From the NCBI GenBank assembly GCA_947459075.1, contig CANHBJ010000003.1, positions 1 to 46,056 on the forward strand: DNA of 46,056 bases, given 5' to 3'. The notes below the pieces were generated by a model. The model saw nothing but the letters and a program-made list of their open reading frames with translations, was not told the DNA's origin and ran no database searches. The number at the start of each line of letters is the position of its first letter. The first letter of the stretch is position 1. Source of the DNA: Bacteroidota bacterium (GTDB lineage Bacteria > Bacteroidota > Bacteroidia > UKL13-3). The position numbers and the translations under genes are program-made. Shown piece after piece: positions 28,394 through 38,527 of this stretch.

Positions 28394-29182
28394 TTATCCT
28401 TTAAAATTTGCAGTCCGTTTTTCTAAAAATGCTTGTGTTCCTTCCTTAAAATCTTCGGTACCAAAGAAGTTACCAAACTCGTTTATCTCAACATTATTGC
28501 CATCCATTTTTTTATCGTAATGTGCATTAACACAACGAATAACAGATGCAATAGCCAAGGGGGCTTTAGTTTTCACTTTATTTAAAATTTCTTCGCATTT
28601 AGCCATCAATTGGTCTTGCGGAACTACATGGTTTACCAATCCAATTCTATATGCTTCTGTTGCATTTATAACATCTCCAGTAACCAATAATTCTATAGCA
28701 CGGCCACGTCCAATCAATTGAGCCAAACGTTGGGTACCTGCATAACCCGGTACTAAACCTAAGTTAACTTCCGGCTGACCAAATTTGGAGTTTTCGGCTG
28801 CTACTCTTAAATGGCAAGCCATAGCTAATTCGCAACCACCTCCTAATGCAAAACCATTAACAGCTGCAACCACAGGCTTTGGGCATTTTTCAATAGCGTT
28901 TAAAACACCATGCCCGTCTGCACTCATGCGTGTGCCTTCTTCTACATTAAAGTTGGCAAATTCTGCAATATCCGCACCTGCAGCAAACGCTTTTGCACCT
29001 GCGCCTGTAAGTATCACACCTTGTACTTCTTTGTTCTCGTAAATAGCTAAAACCGCTTCTTTAATATCTTTTAGTGTTTGAATATTTAACGCGTTTAGTT
29101 TGGTTTCGCGGTTAATGGTTATGTATAAAATTCCGTTTTCTATACGAGTTGTTATGTTCTCACTCATTGCTATTGTTGTCAT
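28394..29182 (-). CDS. Enoyl-CoA hydratase/isomerase (crotonase) family protein
   Basis: 'AFAAGADIAEFANF...PKPVVAAVNGFALGGGCELAMACHLRVAAENSKFGQPEVNLGLVPGYAGTQRLAQLIGRGRAIELLVTGD'. Confidence 0.95.
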   Translation of the reverse strand: MTTIAMSENITTRIENGILYITINRETKLNALNIQTLKDIKEAVLAIYENKEVQGVILTGAGAKAFAAGADIAEFANFNVEEGTRMSADGHGVLNAIEKCPKPVVAAVNGFALGGGCELAMACHLRVAAENSKFGQPEVNLGLVPGYAGTQRLAQLIGRGRAIELLVTGDVINATEAYRIGLVNHVVPQDQLMAKCEEILNKVKTKAPLAIASVIRCVNAHYDKKMDGNNVEINEFGNFFGTEDFKEGTQAFLEKRTANFKG

Positions 29183-29201
29183 TAGTTATAAGTAACAAAT
29201 A

Positions 29202-29609
29202 TTAAAACTGTCTGTTTTGGGTAACCCAAGTTTTTATGTAATCAGAAATTTCATTGGTATGGGCACCCGGTGCAAATAATTTACCAACTCCAAGTTTCGA
29301 TAATTCAATCATGTCTTCATCGGGTATGATGCCACCACCAGTTACCAACACATCATTTAAACCTTCTTTTTTTAATAATTCCATAATGCGCGGAAAAACG
29401 GTGTTGTGCGCTCCAGATAAAATACTTACCCCTATCACATCAACATCTTCTTGCAATGCGGCTTGTACTACCATTTCAGGTGTTTGGCGAAGACCAGTGT
29501 AAATAACTTCCATGCCAGCATCGCGCAAAGCTGTGGCAATTACTTTGGCTCCTCTGTCGTGTCCATCAAGACCAACTTTGGCAACTAAAACGCGTATGGG
29601 TCTGTTCAT
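29202..29609 (-). CDS. Stand-alone cobalamin B12-binding domain protein (acyl-CoA mutase small-domain type)
   Basis: '[74 protein letters not shown]...[12 protein letters not shown]' with the DxHxxG motif. Confidence 0.95.
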   Translation of the reverse strand: MNRPIRVLVAKVGLDGHDRGAKVIATALRDAGMEVIYTGLRQTPEMVVQAALQEDVDVIGVSILSGAHNTVFPRIMELLKKEGLNDVLVTGGGIIPDEDMIELSKLGVGKLFAPGAHTNEISDYIKTWVTQNRQF

Positions 29610-30173
29610 TTAATTAATATTATTAGATGTTAATTTTTTAAGCCTTATGGTATGGTTACCTTTTAATTCTTTGTTTACGTATTGCACAAATTTTACATCG
29701 TACATCTCGTAAACAAAAACCGAATCGTTGTTATTATTTAAGCGCAAAAATTTGCGTTTAAATAACTTTTTTAAATTGGTATTCTTTTGTTCGTCAATAA
29801 CAGGGTATATGTTTATTCCTTTTTTATCGGCTACATACACCATACAGTTCCAATAGTCTGGGTCTTCAGTATCTTTAGTTGATAATACATAGTAGTTGTT
29901 TTGAACCAACGAAAGCACCTGATTGCTATCCAAAGGTTTTATTTCGATTTTGCTGCTGTCTTTTATCACCACATCTGTTTTGTTGATGATATAAAAAACA
30001 GTATCTATTCCAATAGTTTTTTTGCCGGTTATGTTTGATGGCAAAACCAAATAATATACTCCTGTCATGTGGCTTGGAAACTCAAGTTGTGCCTGCCCCG
30101 GGTACCTATCAAACTTACCCATGGTGCAAGCCGATAAGGTTAAAGTACACAGAATAGCAAACGCGTTTTTCAA
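29610..30173 (-). CDS. Hypothetical lipoprotein
   Basis: 'MKNAFAILCTLTLSACTMGKF' lipobox (LSAC); 187 aa, no family recognised. Confidence 0.7.
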   Translation of the reverse strand: MKNAFAILCTLTLSACTMGKFDRYPGQAQLEFPSHMTGVYYLVLPSNITGKKTIGIDTVFYIINKTDVVIKDSSKIEIKPLDSNQVLSLVQNNYYVLSTKDTEDPDYWNCMVYVADKKGINIYPVIDEQKNTNLKKLFKRKFLRLNNNNDSVFVYEMYDVKFVQYVNKELKGNHTIRLKKLTSNNIN

Positions 30174-30184
30174 AGCTTAGTGAA

Positions 30185-31714
30185 TTATTTTTTGATGTTG
30201 CTCAATGCATCTTGTAAGCGCTCAAGTGTTACCTCTTTGCCAAACAATTGTGCCATTTCAAAAATTGGTGGTCCGCCTGCTATACCGCTTAAGCAAACAC
30301 GTAACAACTGTAAAAATTCTTTATTGCTTACACCATTTTTAGATAATGCTTCGTTGTAATTCACTTCAAACGATGCTGCATCAAAAGCTTCGTTACCTCT
30401 AACCAGTTGAATTAAATCTTGCAACACCAATGGACTTTTATCATTCCAACGTTTGCTTATAACTGATTCATCATAATGTGTTGGTGCAACAAAAAAGTAA
30501 TTTCCAATTTCCCACAATTCTTTAATGAAGCTGATTTTTTCTTTAATCAACCCACAAACTTTTGTTATGTATTCGTCACTGTAATTTAAGTTGTGTGCCA
30601 ATACATCCTTTTTTAATGATTCGGCTAAAACCTTATCTGGTGTGTGACGAACATATTGTTGGTTAAACCACTTGGCTTTGTTTTGATCAAACTTAGCACC
30701 CGATTTACTTACACGGTCTAGTGTAAATGCTTCAACCAATTCTTCACGACTAAAAATTTCTTGAGTTGTACCAGGATTCCATCCTAAAAAGGCCAATAAG
30801 TTCATCACAGCTTCAGGTAAATACCCACTTTCGCGGTAACCGCTGCTTAATTCGCCTGTTGCTGGATCTTTCCACTCTAAAGGAAACACCGGGAAACCTA
30901 ATCTATCGCCATCACGTTTGCTTAATTTACCATTACCTTCTGGTTTTAATAACAATGGTAAGTGGGCAAATTTTGGCATCACATCTTCCCAACCTAAATA
31001 ACGGTATAACAACACGTGAAGTGGGGCAGAAGGCAACCACTCTTCACCACGAATAACGTGAGAGATGTTCATCAAATAATCATCAACCACATTAGCCAAA
31101 TGGTAAGTGGGCATACCGTCACTTTTAAATAAAACTTTATCATCCATTTGAGCCGTGTTGATGTTTACCCAACCTCTAATCTCATCATGAAACTTTACAT
31201 CTTCTTTTTTTGGTAATTTAATACGCACTACATAAGGGTTGCCTGCATCTAATCTGCGCTTCACTTCATCCTCAGGTAATGTAAGCGAGTTTTTCATTGC
31301 CATACGCGTAATGGCATCGTACTTACTATCTACGTTACTTGCTTTTAAACGCTCACGCATGGCGTCTAATTCTTCGGCAGTATCAAATGCGTAATAAGCA
31401 TAACCTGCATCAATAAGTTGCATAACGTATTGGCGGTACATGGGTTTACGCTCGCTTTGGCGGTATGGTGCATGTGGGCCATCACCAAAACCAACCCCTT
31501 CATCGGCAATAATACCAACCCATTTTAGGGCTTCAATTATATAATCTTCAGCACCCGGTACATAACGCGTTTGATCGGTGTCTTCAATACGAATTAAAAA
31601 ATCGCCACCATGTTTTTTGGCAAACAAATAATTATACAAGGCAGTGCGAACACCACCAATATGTAACGCACCAGTTGGGCTGGGCGCAAAACGAACTCTA
31701 ACTCTTCTATCCAT
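30185..31714 (-). CDS. gltX: Glutamate--tRNA ligase
   Basis: 'VRVRFAPSPTGALHIGGVRTALYNYLFAKKHGGDFLIRIEDTDQTRYVPGAE' and 'KLSKRDGDRLGFPVFPLEW' class I aaRS motifs. Start taken at 'MDRRVRVRF' (ORF extends to 31729). Confidence 0.96.
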   Translation of the reverse strand: MDRRVRVRFAPSPTGALHIGGVRTALYNYLFAKKHGGDFLIRIEDTDQTRYVPGAEDYIIEALKWVGIIADEGVGFGDGPHAPYRQSERKPMYRQYVMQLIDAGYAYYAFDTAEELDAMRERLKASNVDSKYDAITRMAMKNSLTLPEDEVKRRLDAGNPYVVRIKLPKKEDVKFHDEIRGWVNINTAQMDDKVLFKSDGMPTYHLANVVDDYLMNISHVIRGEEWLPSAPLHVLLYRYLGWEDVMPKFAHLPLLLKPEGNGKLSKRDGDRLGFPVFPLEWKDPATGELSSGYRESGYLPEAVMNLLAFLGWNPGTTQEIFSREELVEAFTLDRVSKSGAKFDQNKAKWFNQQYVRHTPDKVLAESLKKDVLAHNLNYSDEYITKVCGLIKEKISFIKELWEIGNYFFVAPTHYDESVISKRWNDKSPLVLQDLIQLVRGNEAFDAASFEVNYNEALSKNGVSNKEFLQLLRVCLSGIAGGPPIFEMAQLFGKEVTLERLQDALSNIKK

Positions 31715-31879
31715 AATTGACGGTAGCAAAGATAGAAATAATATGCAATTGAGGTAATGATTGTGATACTGATAATCAATGGTCCAAAATTAAATCAACG
31801 TTCTTGAGTTATTGCATGACAAAGTTTTCATAATATTCAGAAAATCAAGGTTTAAGATTGGTTTTGTCGCGTGTCAATA

Positions 31880-32584
31880 TTAAATAGATGAATTATCGGC
31901 AAAGCTATAATAATTGTTATCGGCAATAATGATGTGATCCATTACATGCACATCAATTAATTTCCCTGAATCTACTAGTCTTTTAGTTAATCGTTTATCT
32001 TCTTCGCTTGGGTTTAAACTTCCCGAAGGATGATTATGGCAAAGCAAAATATTTGATGCAAGCAAATCAACTGCGTGTTTAAAAATAACTTTAGGATCCG
32101 CTACCGTTCCCGAAATACCACCTTCACTGATGCGTTTTACTTCTATTAATCGGTTACTTCTATTGAGGTAGGCTACCCAAAACTCTTCAATGGGAGTATC
32201 AGCTAAAATGGGGTGAAAATAGGCGAATGCCTGTGCACTCGATTTGATAAAAATGTGGTCTGATTTGGCTTCGGCAAGGTTTCTTCTTCGGCCTAACTCC
32301 ATAGCGGTAGCAATGGTTATGGCTTTTGCCACACCAATACCTTTTACTTTTTGCAGGTCTTTAAATTTAAGTTTACCCAACTCAACCAAGTTGTTATTGG
32401 TAAGTGCTAAAATACGTTTGGCTAAATCAACAGCACTTTCATCTCGTGTTCCGGTTGAAATGAGTATGGCCAGTAACTCAGCGTCTGATAAGGCATTGAA
32501 TCCTTTGGTCATCACTTTCTCACGCGGCCTGTCATCTTCGGCCCATTGCTTAATGGTAGTAAATCGTGTTGTTTCCTCGCTCAT
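31880..32584 (-). CDS. radC: RadC family DNA repair/JAB-domain protein
   Basis: 'RPREKVMTKGFNALSDAELLAILISTGT', HhH 'KVKGIGVAKAITIATAMELGRR', C-terminal 'LLCHNHPSGSLNPSEEDKRLTKRL...VMDHIIIADNNYYSF'. Confidence 0.95.
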   Translation of the reverse strand: MSEETTRFTTIKQWAEDDRPREKVMTKGFNALSDAELLAILISTGTRDESAVDLAKRILALTNNNLVELGKLKFKDLQKVKGIGVAKAITIATAMELGRRRNLAEAKSDHIFIKSSAQAFAYFHPILADTPIEEFWVAYLNRSNRLIEVKRISEGGISGTVADPKVIFKHAVDLLASNILLCHNHPSGSLNPSEEDKRLTKRLVDSGKLIDVHVMDHIIIADNNYYSFADNSSI

Positions 32585-32614
32585 GGTAAATGGTTTTTGG
32601 TTGCACCAAAATAT

Positions 32615-32647
32615 AAAACCTCATCGACTTTTACATCAATGAGGTTT
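32615..32647 (-). terminator. Hairpin downstream of metG
   Basis: AAACCTCAT...ATGAGGTTT inverted repeat beyond the metG stop. Confidence 0.5.
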
Positions 32648-32670
32648 CATTTTTTATTTGGATTGAAATA

Positions 32671-34785
32671 TTATTTAACTGCGCTTCCCGGTTCAATATC
32701 TTTTTCTGGGCCTACGCTGTATAGTTTACCAAAATCGTTTCCGGCCATCAATAACATACCTTGGCTTTCAATTCCACGTATTTTACGTGGAGCTAAATTA
32801 GCTACAACCGTTACCAATTTGCCTACTAATTCTTCAGGTTGATAATACTCTGCAATACCACTTAAAATGGTGCGTTGCTCAAACCCTAAATCAACGGTAA
32901 GTTTTAATAATTTATCGGCTTTAGGCACACGTTCGGCTGTTAAAACTTTACCTACACGTAAATCAATTTTATCAAAATCATCATAAACAATATCGGCCTT
33001 TACCGGCTGTAGTTGGTTGGTTTCGCTGTTTTCTGATGTTAATGCCGCTTGTTTTTGCGAGTTTTCATTTTCTGTTTTAATACGTTGCAAACGGTCTAAT
33101 TGAATTTGAATTTCTGCATCTTCAACCTGCTTATATAAAATTTCAGGTTTGCCCAATTGATGTCCGCTTTCTAATAAGAACTCGTTAAACAAATTGCTCC
33201 AATGTAATTGTGGTGCGTTTAACATGGCCTTTAGTGTAGTAGTTGTATGTGGCAAAAATGGTTCTGCAGCAATAGCCAACTTCGCACAAATTTGTAAAGC
33301 ATCAAACATAATAGCCTTTACACTTTCTTCATCTGTTTTTATTAATTTCCAAGGCTCGGTATCTGCTAAGTATTTATTGCCTGCACGTGCTGTATTTATA
33401 AATTCTGCTTGTGCATCACGTAGTTTTACAGCATCTAAATTTTCGCGCATTTGGTGTAAGCTTTGTGCAATAACATCAAAACAAAGTGTGCGTGCTGCTA
33501 TTAATTTTTCATCTGTTAATGGTTGATTAACGCTTGGTATTATACCTTGGTAATATTTATCACTTAATACCAATACACGGTTTACAAAGTTTCCGAAAAT
33601 GCTTACCAACTCGCTGTTTACACGTGTTTGATAATCTTTCCAAGTAAACTCACTGTCTTTTGTCTCTGGAGCAATACTGGTTAATACATAACGCAATTCA
33701 TCTTGTCTGTTCGGGAAATCAACTAAATACTCATGCAACCAAACAGCCCAATTGCGTGAAGTAGAAATTTTATCGCCTTCTAAATTTAAAAACTCGTTTG
33801 CCGGAACATTGGTTGGTAAAATATAATTACCATGTGTCATCAACATCATCGGGAAAATAATGGCGTGAAATACAATATTATCTTTTCCAATAAAATGAAT
33901 TAATGCAGTGTCTTCGTTCTGCCACCAATCTTCGAATTTCGAATTTTCAATTTCGTTTTTAGCTAAGTATTCTTTAGTAGCACTGATGTAACCTATTGGT
34001 GCATCAAACCAAACATACAATACTTTACCATCGGCACCATCAATAGGAACAGGCACACCCCAATCTAAATCGCGGGTCATGGCGCGTGGTTGTAAACCTT
34101 CATTTAGCCAACTTTGGCATTGACCTTTAATGTTGCTTTTCCAACCATCAAAACGTTTAATGTAATTTTGAAACTGTTCGCTTTGTTGGATATCACCCAT
34201 GGGTAAAAACCAATTTTTTGTTTCTTTTAAAATAGGTGTTGCACCACTTAATGCTGATTTTGGATTGATTAAATCAGTCGGGTTCAATGATGTTCCGCAC
34301 TTCTCGCATTGGTCGCCATACGCACTTGGATTTCCGCAGCGCGGACATGTTCCGGTAATGTATCTGTCGGCTAAAAATTGATTAGCATCTTCATCATAAT
34401 ATTGTTGTGTGGTTTCTTCTTTAAAAATGCCTTTATCGTATAGGGTTTTAAAAAATGCCTGTGCTGTTTCGTGGTGAGTTTTTGATGAAGTACGACCGTA
34501 GTAACTAAAATCAATACCAAAATCTTTGAAAGCATTTTTCATGATGCCATCATATTTATCAACTACCTCTTGTGGTGTTATACCTTCTTTTTTGGCTTTA
34601 ATGGTAATAGGTACTCCATGCTCGTCACTGCCGCAAATAAATACCACATCTTTACCTTGTGCTTTAAGATAACGAACAAAAATATCTGCAGGTAAATAAC
34701 AGCCCGCTAAGTGGCCAATATGAACAGGTCCGTTTGCATATGGCAATGCGGCTGTAACTAAATAACGTTTGGGTTCTTTAATCAT
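32671..34785 (-). CDS. metG: Methionine--tRNA ligase with C-terminal tRNA-binding (EMAPII-like) domain
   Basis: '[40 protein letters not shown]', Cys zinc motif '[20 protein letters not shown]', '[11 protein letters not shown]', C-term '[33 protein letters not shown]'. Confidence 0.97.
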   Translation of the reverse strand: MIKEPKRYLVTAALPYANGPVHIGHLAGCYLPADIFVRYLKAQGKDVVFICGSDEHGVPITIKAKKEGITPQEVVDKYDGIMKNAFKDFGIDFSYYGRTSSKTHHETAQAFFKTLYDKGIFKEETTQQYYDEDANQFLADRYITGTCPRCGNPSAYGDQCEKCGTSLNPTDLINPKSALSGATPILKETKNWFLPMGDIQQSEQFQNYIKRFDGWKSNIKGQCQSWLNEGLQPRAMTRDLDWGVPVPIDGADGKVLYVWFDAPIGYISATKEYLAKNEIENSKFEDWWQNEDTALIHFIGKDNIVFHAIIFPMMLMTHGNYILPTNVPANEFLNLEGDKISTSRNWAVWLHEYLVDFPNRQDELRYVLTSIAPETKDSEFTWKDYQTRVNSELVSIFGNFVNRVLVLSDKYYQGIIPSVNQPLTDEKLIAARTLCFDVIAQSLHQMRENLDAVKLRDAQAEFINTARAGNKYLADTEPWKLIKTDEESVKAIMFDALQICAKLAIAAEPFLPHTTTTLKAMLNAPQLHWSNLFNEFLLESGHQLGKPEILYKQVEDAEIQIQLDRLQRIKTENENSQKQAALTSENSETNQLQPVKADIVYDDFDKIDLRVGKVLTAERVPKADKLLKLTVDLGFEQRTILSGIAEYYQPEELVGKLVTVVANLAPRKIRGIESQGMLLMAGNDFGKLYSVGPEKDIEPGSAVK

Positions 34786-34943
34786 AAAATCGGATGCAAA
34801 TTACATCAATTTGCCCGAAGTATGAAATGTAGTATTTGACTGCAAATATGCTTGGCCAATTGTTTAAGTATTTTTTCTAATAGTATTTTATGTTGGAGTG
34901 AGTTGTTTTAAATCTAATTTGGGCTACACCAACTTTAGATTTA

Positions 34944-36161
34944 TTATTTACCAGCACAGGTTCCTGCAATAAATCCCGTGGTCCATGCTGCTTGAAAATT
35001 AAAACCACCTGTAATTCCATCTATATCTAATACTTCGCCTGCAAAATGTAATCCTTTTACTTTTTTACTTTCCATGTTTTTGAGTAGTACATCATCTAAT
35101 GAAATACCACCGCAAGTAACAAACTCATCTTTAAAGGTTGTTTTTCCTTTAACTTCATACTTGTCGTATAGAAGAACTTCAACCAAATTATTCACATCTG
35201 CTTTTGATATATCTGCCCAGTTTTTATCTGCATTAATTCCAGTTTTAGCAAACATGTAATCTTGCAAACGTTTAGTAAGTTGGTGATAGGGAAATAAGTT
35301 TCGCAAATGTTTTGTTGGGTTTGCTGCCTTTAGATTCATTAACTCATTTCTAACAGCATCTTCCTTTTTATCATTTAACCAACTTATGCTAACCGTGAAG
35401 TCGTATTGAAGTTCGGCTAAATCGCGTGCAGCATATGATGATAGTTTTAATATTGCCGGGCCACTAAAACCCCAATGAGTAATTAAAATGGGTCCACTAA
35501 ACTCATGTTTAGTTTCAATAATTTTTATTTTAGCTTGGTCTATACTGGTGCCCATTAATTCTGTAATTGAATTGTTGGGTACATTAAAAGTGAATAGGGA
35601 AGGTACGGGGTTTTCTATATTATGACCTAATGTTTTTAACCAATTAAACCCTTCCATTTTGGCTTGCCCACCCGTTGTAACTATAATTTTATCGGCATTT
35701 ACAATAGCATTGTTGGTATTTAATAAAAAGCCACCATCCATTTTGGTTTGAATAGACTTTATTTCTGTATTTAAGACAATGTTAATTTTTAACTTTTCTA
35801 CTTCATTTAGCAAGCAGTTGGCAATTGTTTCGCTATTATCCGTTGTCGGAAACATACGTCCATCAGATTCTGTTTTTAATTTAACACCGCGTTGGTTAAA
35901 CCATGCTACAGTATCTTTGGTGCTAAATTTAGTAAACGCACTTTTAAGTGGCCTTTCGCCTCTAGGATAATTAGTTGTGAGTCTGTTATTTTCGAAACAG
36001 GCATGCGTTACATTACATCTTCCCCCGCCCGAAACAAGCACTTTTGTAAGCAACTTTCCGGTTTTCTCGTAAATAGTAACTTCGTTTGTTTTATTTGCTG
36101 TAGCCGCATGTATGGCTGCAAAAAAGCCTGCTGCTCCTCCTCCTATTACTGCTATTTTCAC
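34944..36161 (-). CDS. NAD(P)/FAD-dependent oxidoreductase (HI0933/YhiN-like flavoprotein)
   Basis: 'KIAVIGGGAAGFFAAIHAA', 'GRCNVTHACF', 'LFPYHQLTKRLQDYMF', 'VTCGGISLDDVLLKNMESKKVKGLHFAGEVLDIDGITGGFNFQAAWTTGFIAG'. Confidence 0.93.
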   Translation of the reverse strand: MKIAVIGGGAAGFFAAIHAATANKTNEVTIYEKTGKLLTKVLVSGGGRCNVTHACFENNRLTTNYPRGERPLKSAFTKFSTKDTVAWFNQRGVKLKTESDGRMFPTTDNSETIANCLLNEVEKLKINIVLNTEIKSIQTKMDGGFLLNTNNAIVNADKIIVTTGGQAKMEGFNWLKTLGHNIENPVPSLFTFNVPNNSITELMGTSIDQAKIKIIETKHEFSGPILITHWGFSGPAILKLSSYAARDLAELQYDFTVSISWLNDKKEDAVRNELMNLKAANPTKHLRNLFPYHQLTKRLQDYMFAKTGINADKNWADISKADVNNLVEVLLYDKYEVKGKTTFKDEFVTCGGISLDDVLLKNMESKKVKGLHFAGEVLDIDGITGGFNFQAAWTTGFIAGTCAGK

Positions 36162-36375
36162 GATTGCAAATGTATAGTTTTATTTAAAACCTTAAAAGCT
36201 AAAGTTTTAATCTAACTATTTCTTATATCCTCATGATATATTAATATAGTAATTACTGAGGTAAATCAATAGTTGTTAATAGATTTGTAAGTGTCCTTGG
36301 GGTAATGCTATTGCAGGACCTAACTCAAATTTATCAATAAATTTTATAGGGCTTTATCATTCAAAAAATTAAAAG

Positions 36376-36409
36376 AAAAGCCGCATTTGATTTGTTAAAT
36401 GCGGCTTTT
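36376..36409 (-). terminator. Hairpin terminator downstream of rsfS
   Basis: AAAAGCCGCATTT-gatttgtt-AAATGCGGCTTTT. Confidence 0.8.
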
Positions 36410-36428
36410 GATTGCTGTAAGATTTATG

Positions 36429-37016
36429 TTATTTTCCTTTAAACTTCACTTCTTTGGCATCACCCCAAAGTTCTTCAATGGCATAAAAATCTCTTTTATC
36501 GCGCTGAAATACATGGGCTACTACATCAATATAATCCAATAATACCCATTCTAAATTTTCAAATCCTTCGCGATGCCATGGTTTTTCGTTAAGTACCTTA
36601 ACCGTTTCTTCTTCTGCGCTATTAGCAATTGCCTCTACTTGTTTGTCACTTTCAGCATGGCTAACAACAAAAAAATCAGAACTGGCTCCACGCACTTCAC
36701 GCATATCTAGGATACGAATGTGCTCTGCTTTTTTCTCATACATACCTTGTGCTACACACATAGCTAAAACCAATGCTTGGTCTGCTGTTGTGGCTTTGCT
36801 GCTTCGCTCCGGCCGTATCCCTTTTGGTTTAGTAGTAATTCCTTTTTTAACAGCAGGTTTTTTCTCTTTGCTTAGTTTTTTAATTTCTTTATCAAGCTCC
36901 TGCGCTTCTTTTGCTGCTTTACTTAATTTTTTAGGTGTTGCTTTTTTAGCTCCTTTTGCAGCGGTTTTACCAGCGGTTTTTTTCGCTGCAGTTTTTTTTG
37001 CTGGTGTTTTTGCCAT
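36429..37016 (-). CDS. rsfS: Ribosome silencing factor RsfS with Lys/Ala/Pro-rich N-terminal extension
   Basis: C-terminal 'DMREVRGASSDFFVVSHAESDKQVEAIANSAEEETVKVLNEKPWHREGFENLEWVLLDYIDVVAHVFQRDKRDFYAIEELWGDA' is RsfS. N-term 'MAKTPAKKTAAKKTAGKTAAKGAKKATPKKLSKAAKEAQ...' extension. Confidence 0.95.
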   Translation of the reverse strand: MAKTPAKKTAAKKTAGKTAAKGAKKATPKKLSKAAKEAQELDKEIKKLSKEKKPAVKKGITTKPKGIRPERSSKATTADQALVLAMCVAQGMYEKKAEHIRILDMREVRGASSDFFVVSHAESDKQVEAIANSAEEETVKVLNEKPWHREGFENLEWVLLDYIDVVAHVFQRDKRDFYAIEELWGDAKEVKFKGK

Positions 37017-37052
37017 TACTCTTAATAACTTTGATGCAAAAGTAATCTTTTA

Positions 37053-37802
37053 ATGGATATAAACTCATTAACCCAATCACTACAATTTAAAATCGTATAT
37101 TTAGATGTTGTAACATCTACCAATTCGCTTGCTCGCGAAAGTTTAAATGCTTCCAAAGCAGTGGAAGGTTCGGTTATTTTTGCAAGCGAGCAAACCCAAG
37201 GACGAGGTCAATTAAATTCTGTTTGGGAGAGCAATTATGGTAAAAATGTGTTATGTTCAATAATTTTAACCCCTGTTTTTTTAACCCCTATTCAACAAAC
37301 TTATTTAAGCATGGCTGTTTGTTTGGCTATGTTAGATACAATTACAATGTTTATTCCAGGTGCAAGTGTTAAGTGGCCCAATGATATTTACATAAATAAA
37401 AAAAAGGTGGCTGGATTGCTTTTAGAAAATGCCATACAAGGGAATCACATTAAGCACAGTATAGTGGGGGTTGGCATAAATGTTAACCAAATAGACTTTA
37501 ACGTCAAATTTGCTACATCTTTGTGCATCGAGACTAAACAAGTAATGGTGGTTGATGATGTTTTACAGCTACTTCTCAAACACATCAACCAGAGATATGG
37601 TATGCTTAAGCTTAATCAGTGGGATATGATTAATAAAGAATATCATAAACACTTGTTGGGGTTGAACGAAGAATGTAAATTTATAACCGAAACGGAAGAG
37701 TTTGTTGGTGTGATAATGGGGGTTGATGTGCACGGCCAACTTATGGTTAAAAAAGGTGATTCAATAAAAAACTATCGTGTTAAAGAAATAAGTATGTTAT
37801 GA
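37053..37802 (+). CDS. birA: Biotin--[acetyl-CoA-carboxylase] ligase
   Basis: 'VTSTNSLARESL', 'VIFASEQTQGRGQLNSVWESNYGKNVLCSIIL', 'VKWPNDIYINKKKVAGLLLENAIQGNHIKHSIVGVGINVNQ'. Confidence 0.95.
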   Translation: MDINSLTQSLQFKIVYLDVVTSTNSLARESLNASKAVEGSVIFASEQTQGRGQLNSVWESNYGKNVLCSIILTPVFLTPIQQTYLSMAVCLAMLDTITMFIPGASVKWPNDIYINKKKVAGLLLENAIQGNHIKHSIVGVGINVNQIDFNVKFATSLCIETKQVMVVDDVLQLLLKHINQRYGMLKLNQWDMINKEYHKHLLGLNEECKFITETEEFVGVIMGVDVHGQLMVKKGDSIKNYRVKEISML

Positions 37803-38527
37803 TAACACTTGCAATAGATATTGGTAATACAAGAACCAAAGCCGCAGTTTTTAATCAAAATGAGTTGATGGTGGAAGAATACATTTATCATCCCGATGAC
37901 TTACACCTGTTCATACAAACTCAACAACCCAAGCATGCCGTGATGTGTGCTGTTGGCGATGGTGCAGATTTGCTGGCACAGGTCATATTAAATCATCAAA
38001 TTCCATTACTTAGGGTAACATACAAAACTGAATTTCCGTTTGTGGTTCAATATAAAACACCTCAAACTTTAGGCATGGATCGCATTTCAGGTATTGCAGC
38101 CGCACAATTTTTATTTCCCCATAAAAATTGTTTGGTAATTGATGCAGGTACTTGTATTACCTACGATTTCTTGTCAAAAGATCATCTATATTCTGGTGGA
38201 TCCATTTCGCCAGGCTTGCAAATGCGTTTAAGGGCCATGCATGAATTTACTATTAAGTTGCCGTATCCCGAATTAATTTGGCCTGATAATTTTGAAGGAC
38301 AATCAACAAATGATGCACTATTAAGTGGAGTTTGTTTTGGAGTGGCTGATGAAATAAATGGGAAAATAGAACGTTATACCCAACGATATGGCACTTTGCA
38401 GGTATTATTATGTGGTGGTAATACTGCAATGTTGGCTAAACACATAAAAAACAACATATTTGCAGTTCCCTCTTTAGTTTTAGTGGGGTTAAATCAAATC
38501 TTATTATTCCATGTTAACAAAGGCTAA
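37799..38527 (+). CDS. coaX: Type III pantothenate kinase
   Basis: 'ITLAIDIGNTRTKAAVFNQ', 'LGMDRISGIAAAQFLFPHKNCLVIDAGTCITYDFL', 'GGSISPGLQMRLRAMHEFTIKLP'. Confidence 0.96.
   Translation: MITLAIDIGNTRTKAAVFNQNELMVEEYIYHPDDLHLFIQTQQPKHAVMCAVGDGADLLAQVILNHQIPLLRVTYKTEFPFVVQYKTPQTLGMDRISGIAAAQFLFPHKNCLVIDAGTCITYDFLSKDHLYSGGSISPGLQMRLRAMHEFTIKLPYPELIWPDNFEGQSTNDALLSGVCFGVADEINGKIERYTQRYGTLQVLLCGGNTAMLAKHIKNNIFAVPSLVLVGLNQILLFHVNKG

Noticed and set aside
32244-32642. 132-aa plus-strand ORF opposite radC
   Set aside because: Antisense of radC; no family features.
36162-36375. Possible ncRNA or gene remnant between the flavoprotein and the rsfS terminator
   Set aside because: Only weak GTCC...GGAC pairing and no coding signal; insufficient to call.
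36643-37053. 136-aa plus-strand hydrophobic ORF opposite rsfS
   Set aside because: Shadow ORF created by the Lys/Ala-rich codons of the RsfS extension; no independent support.
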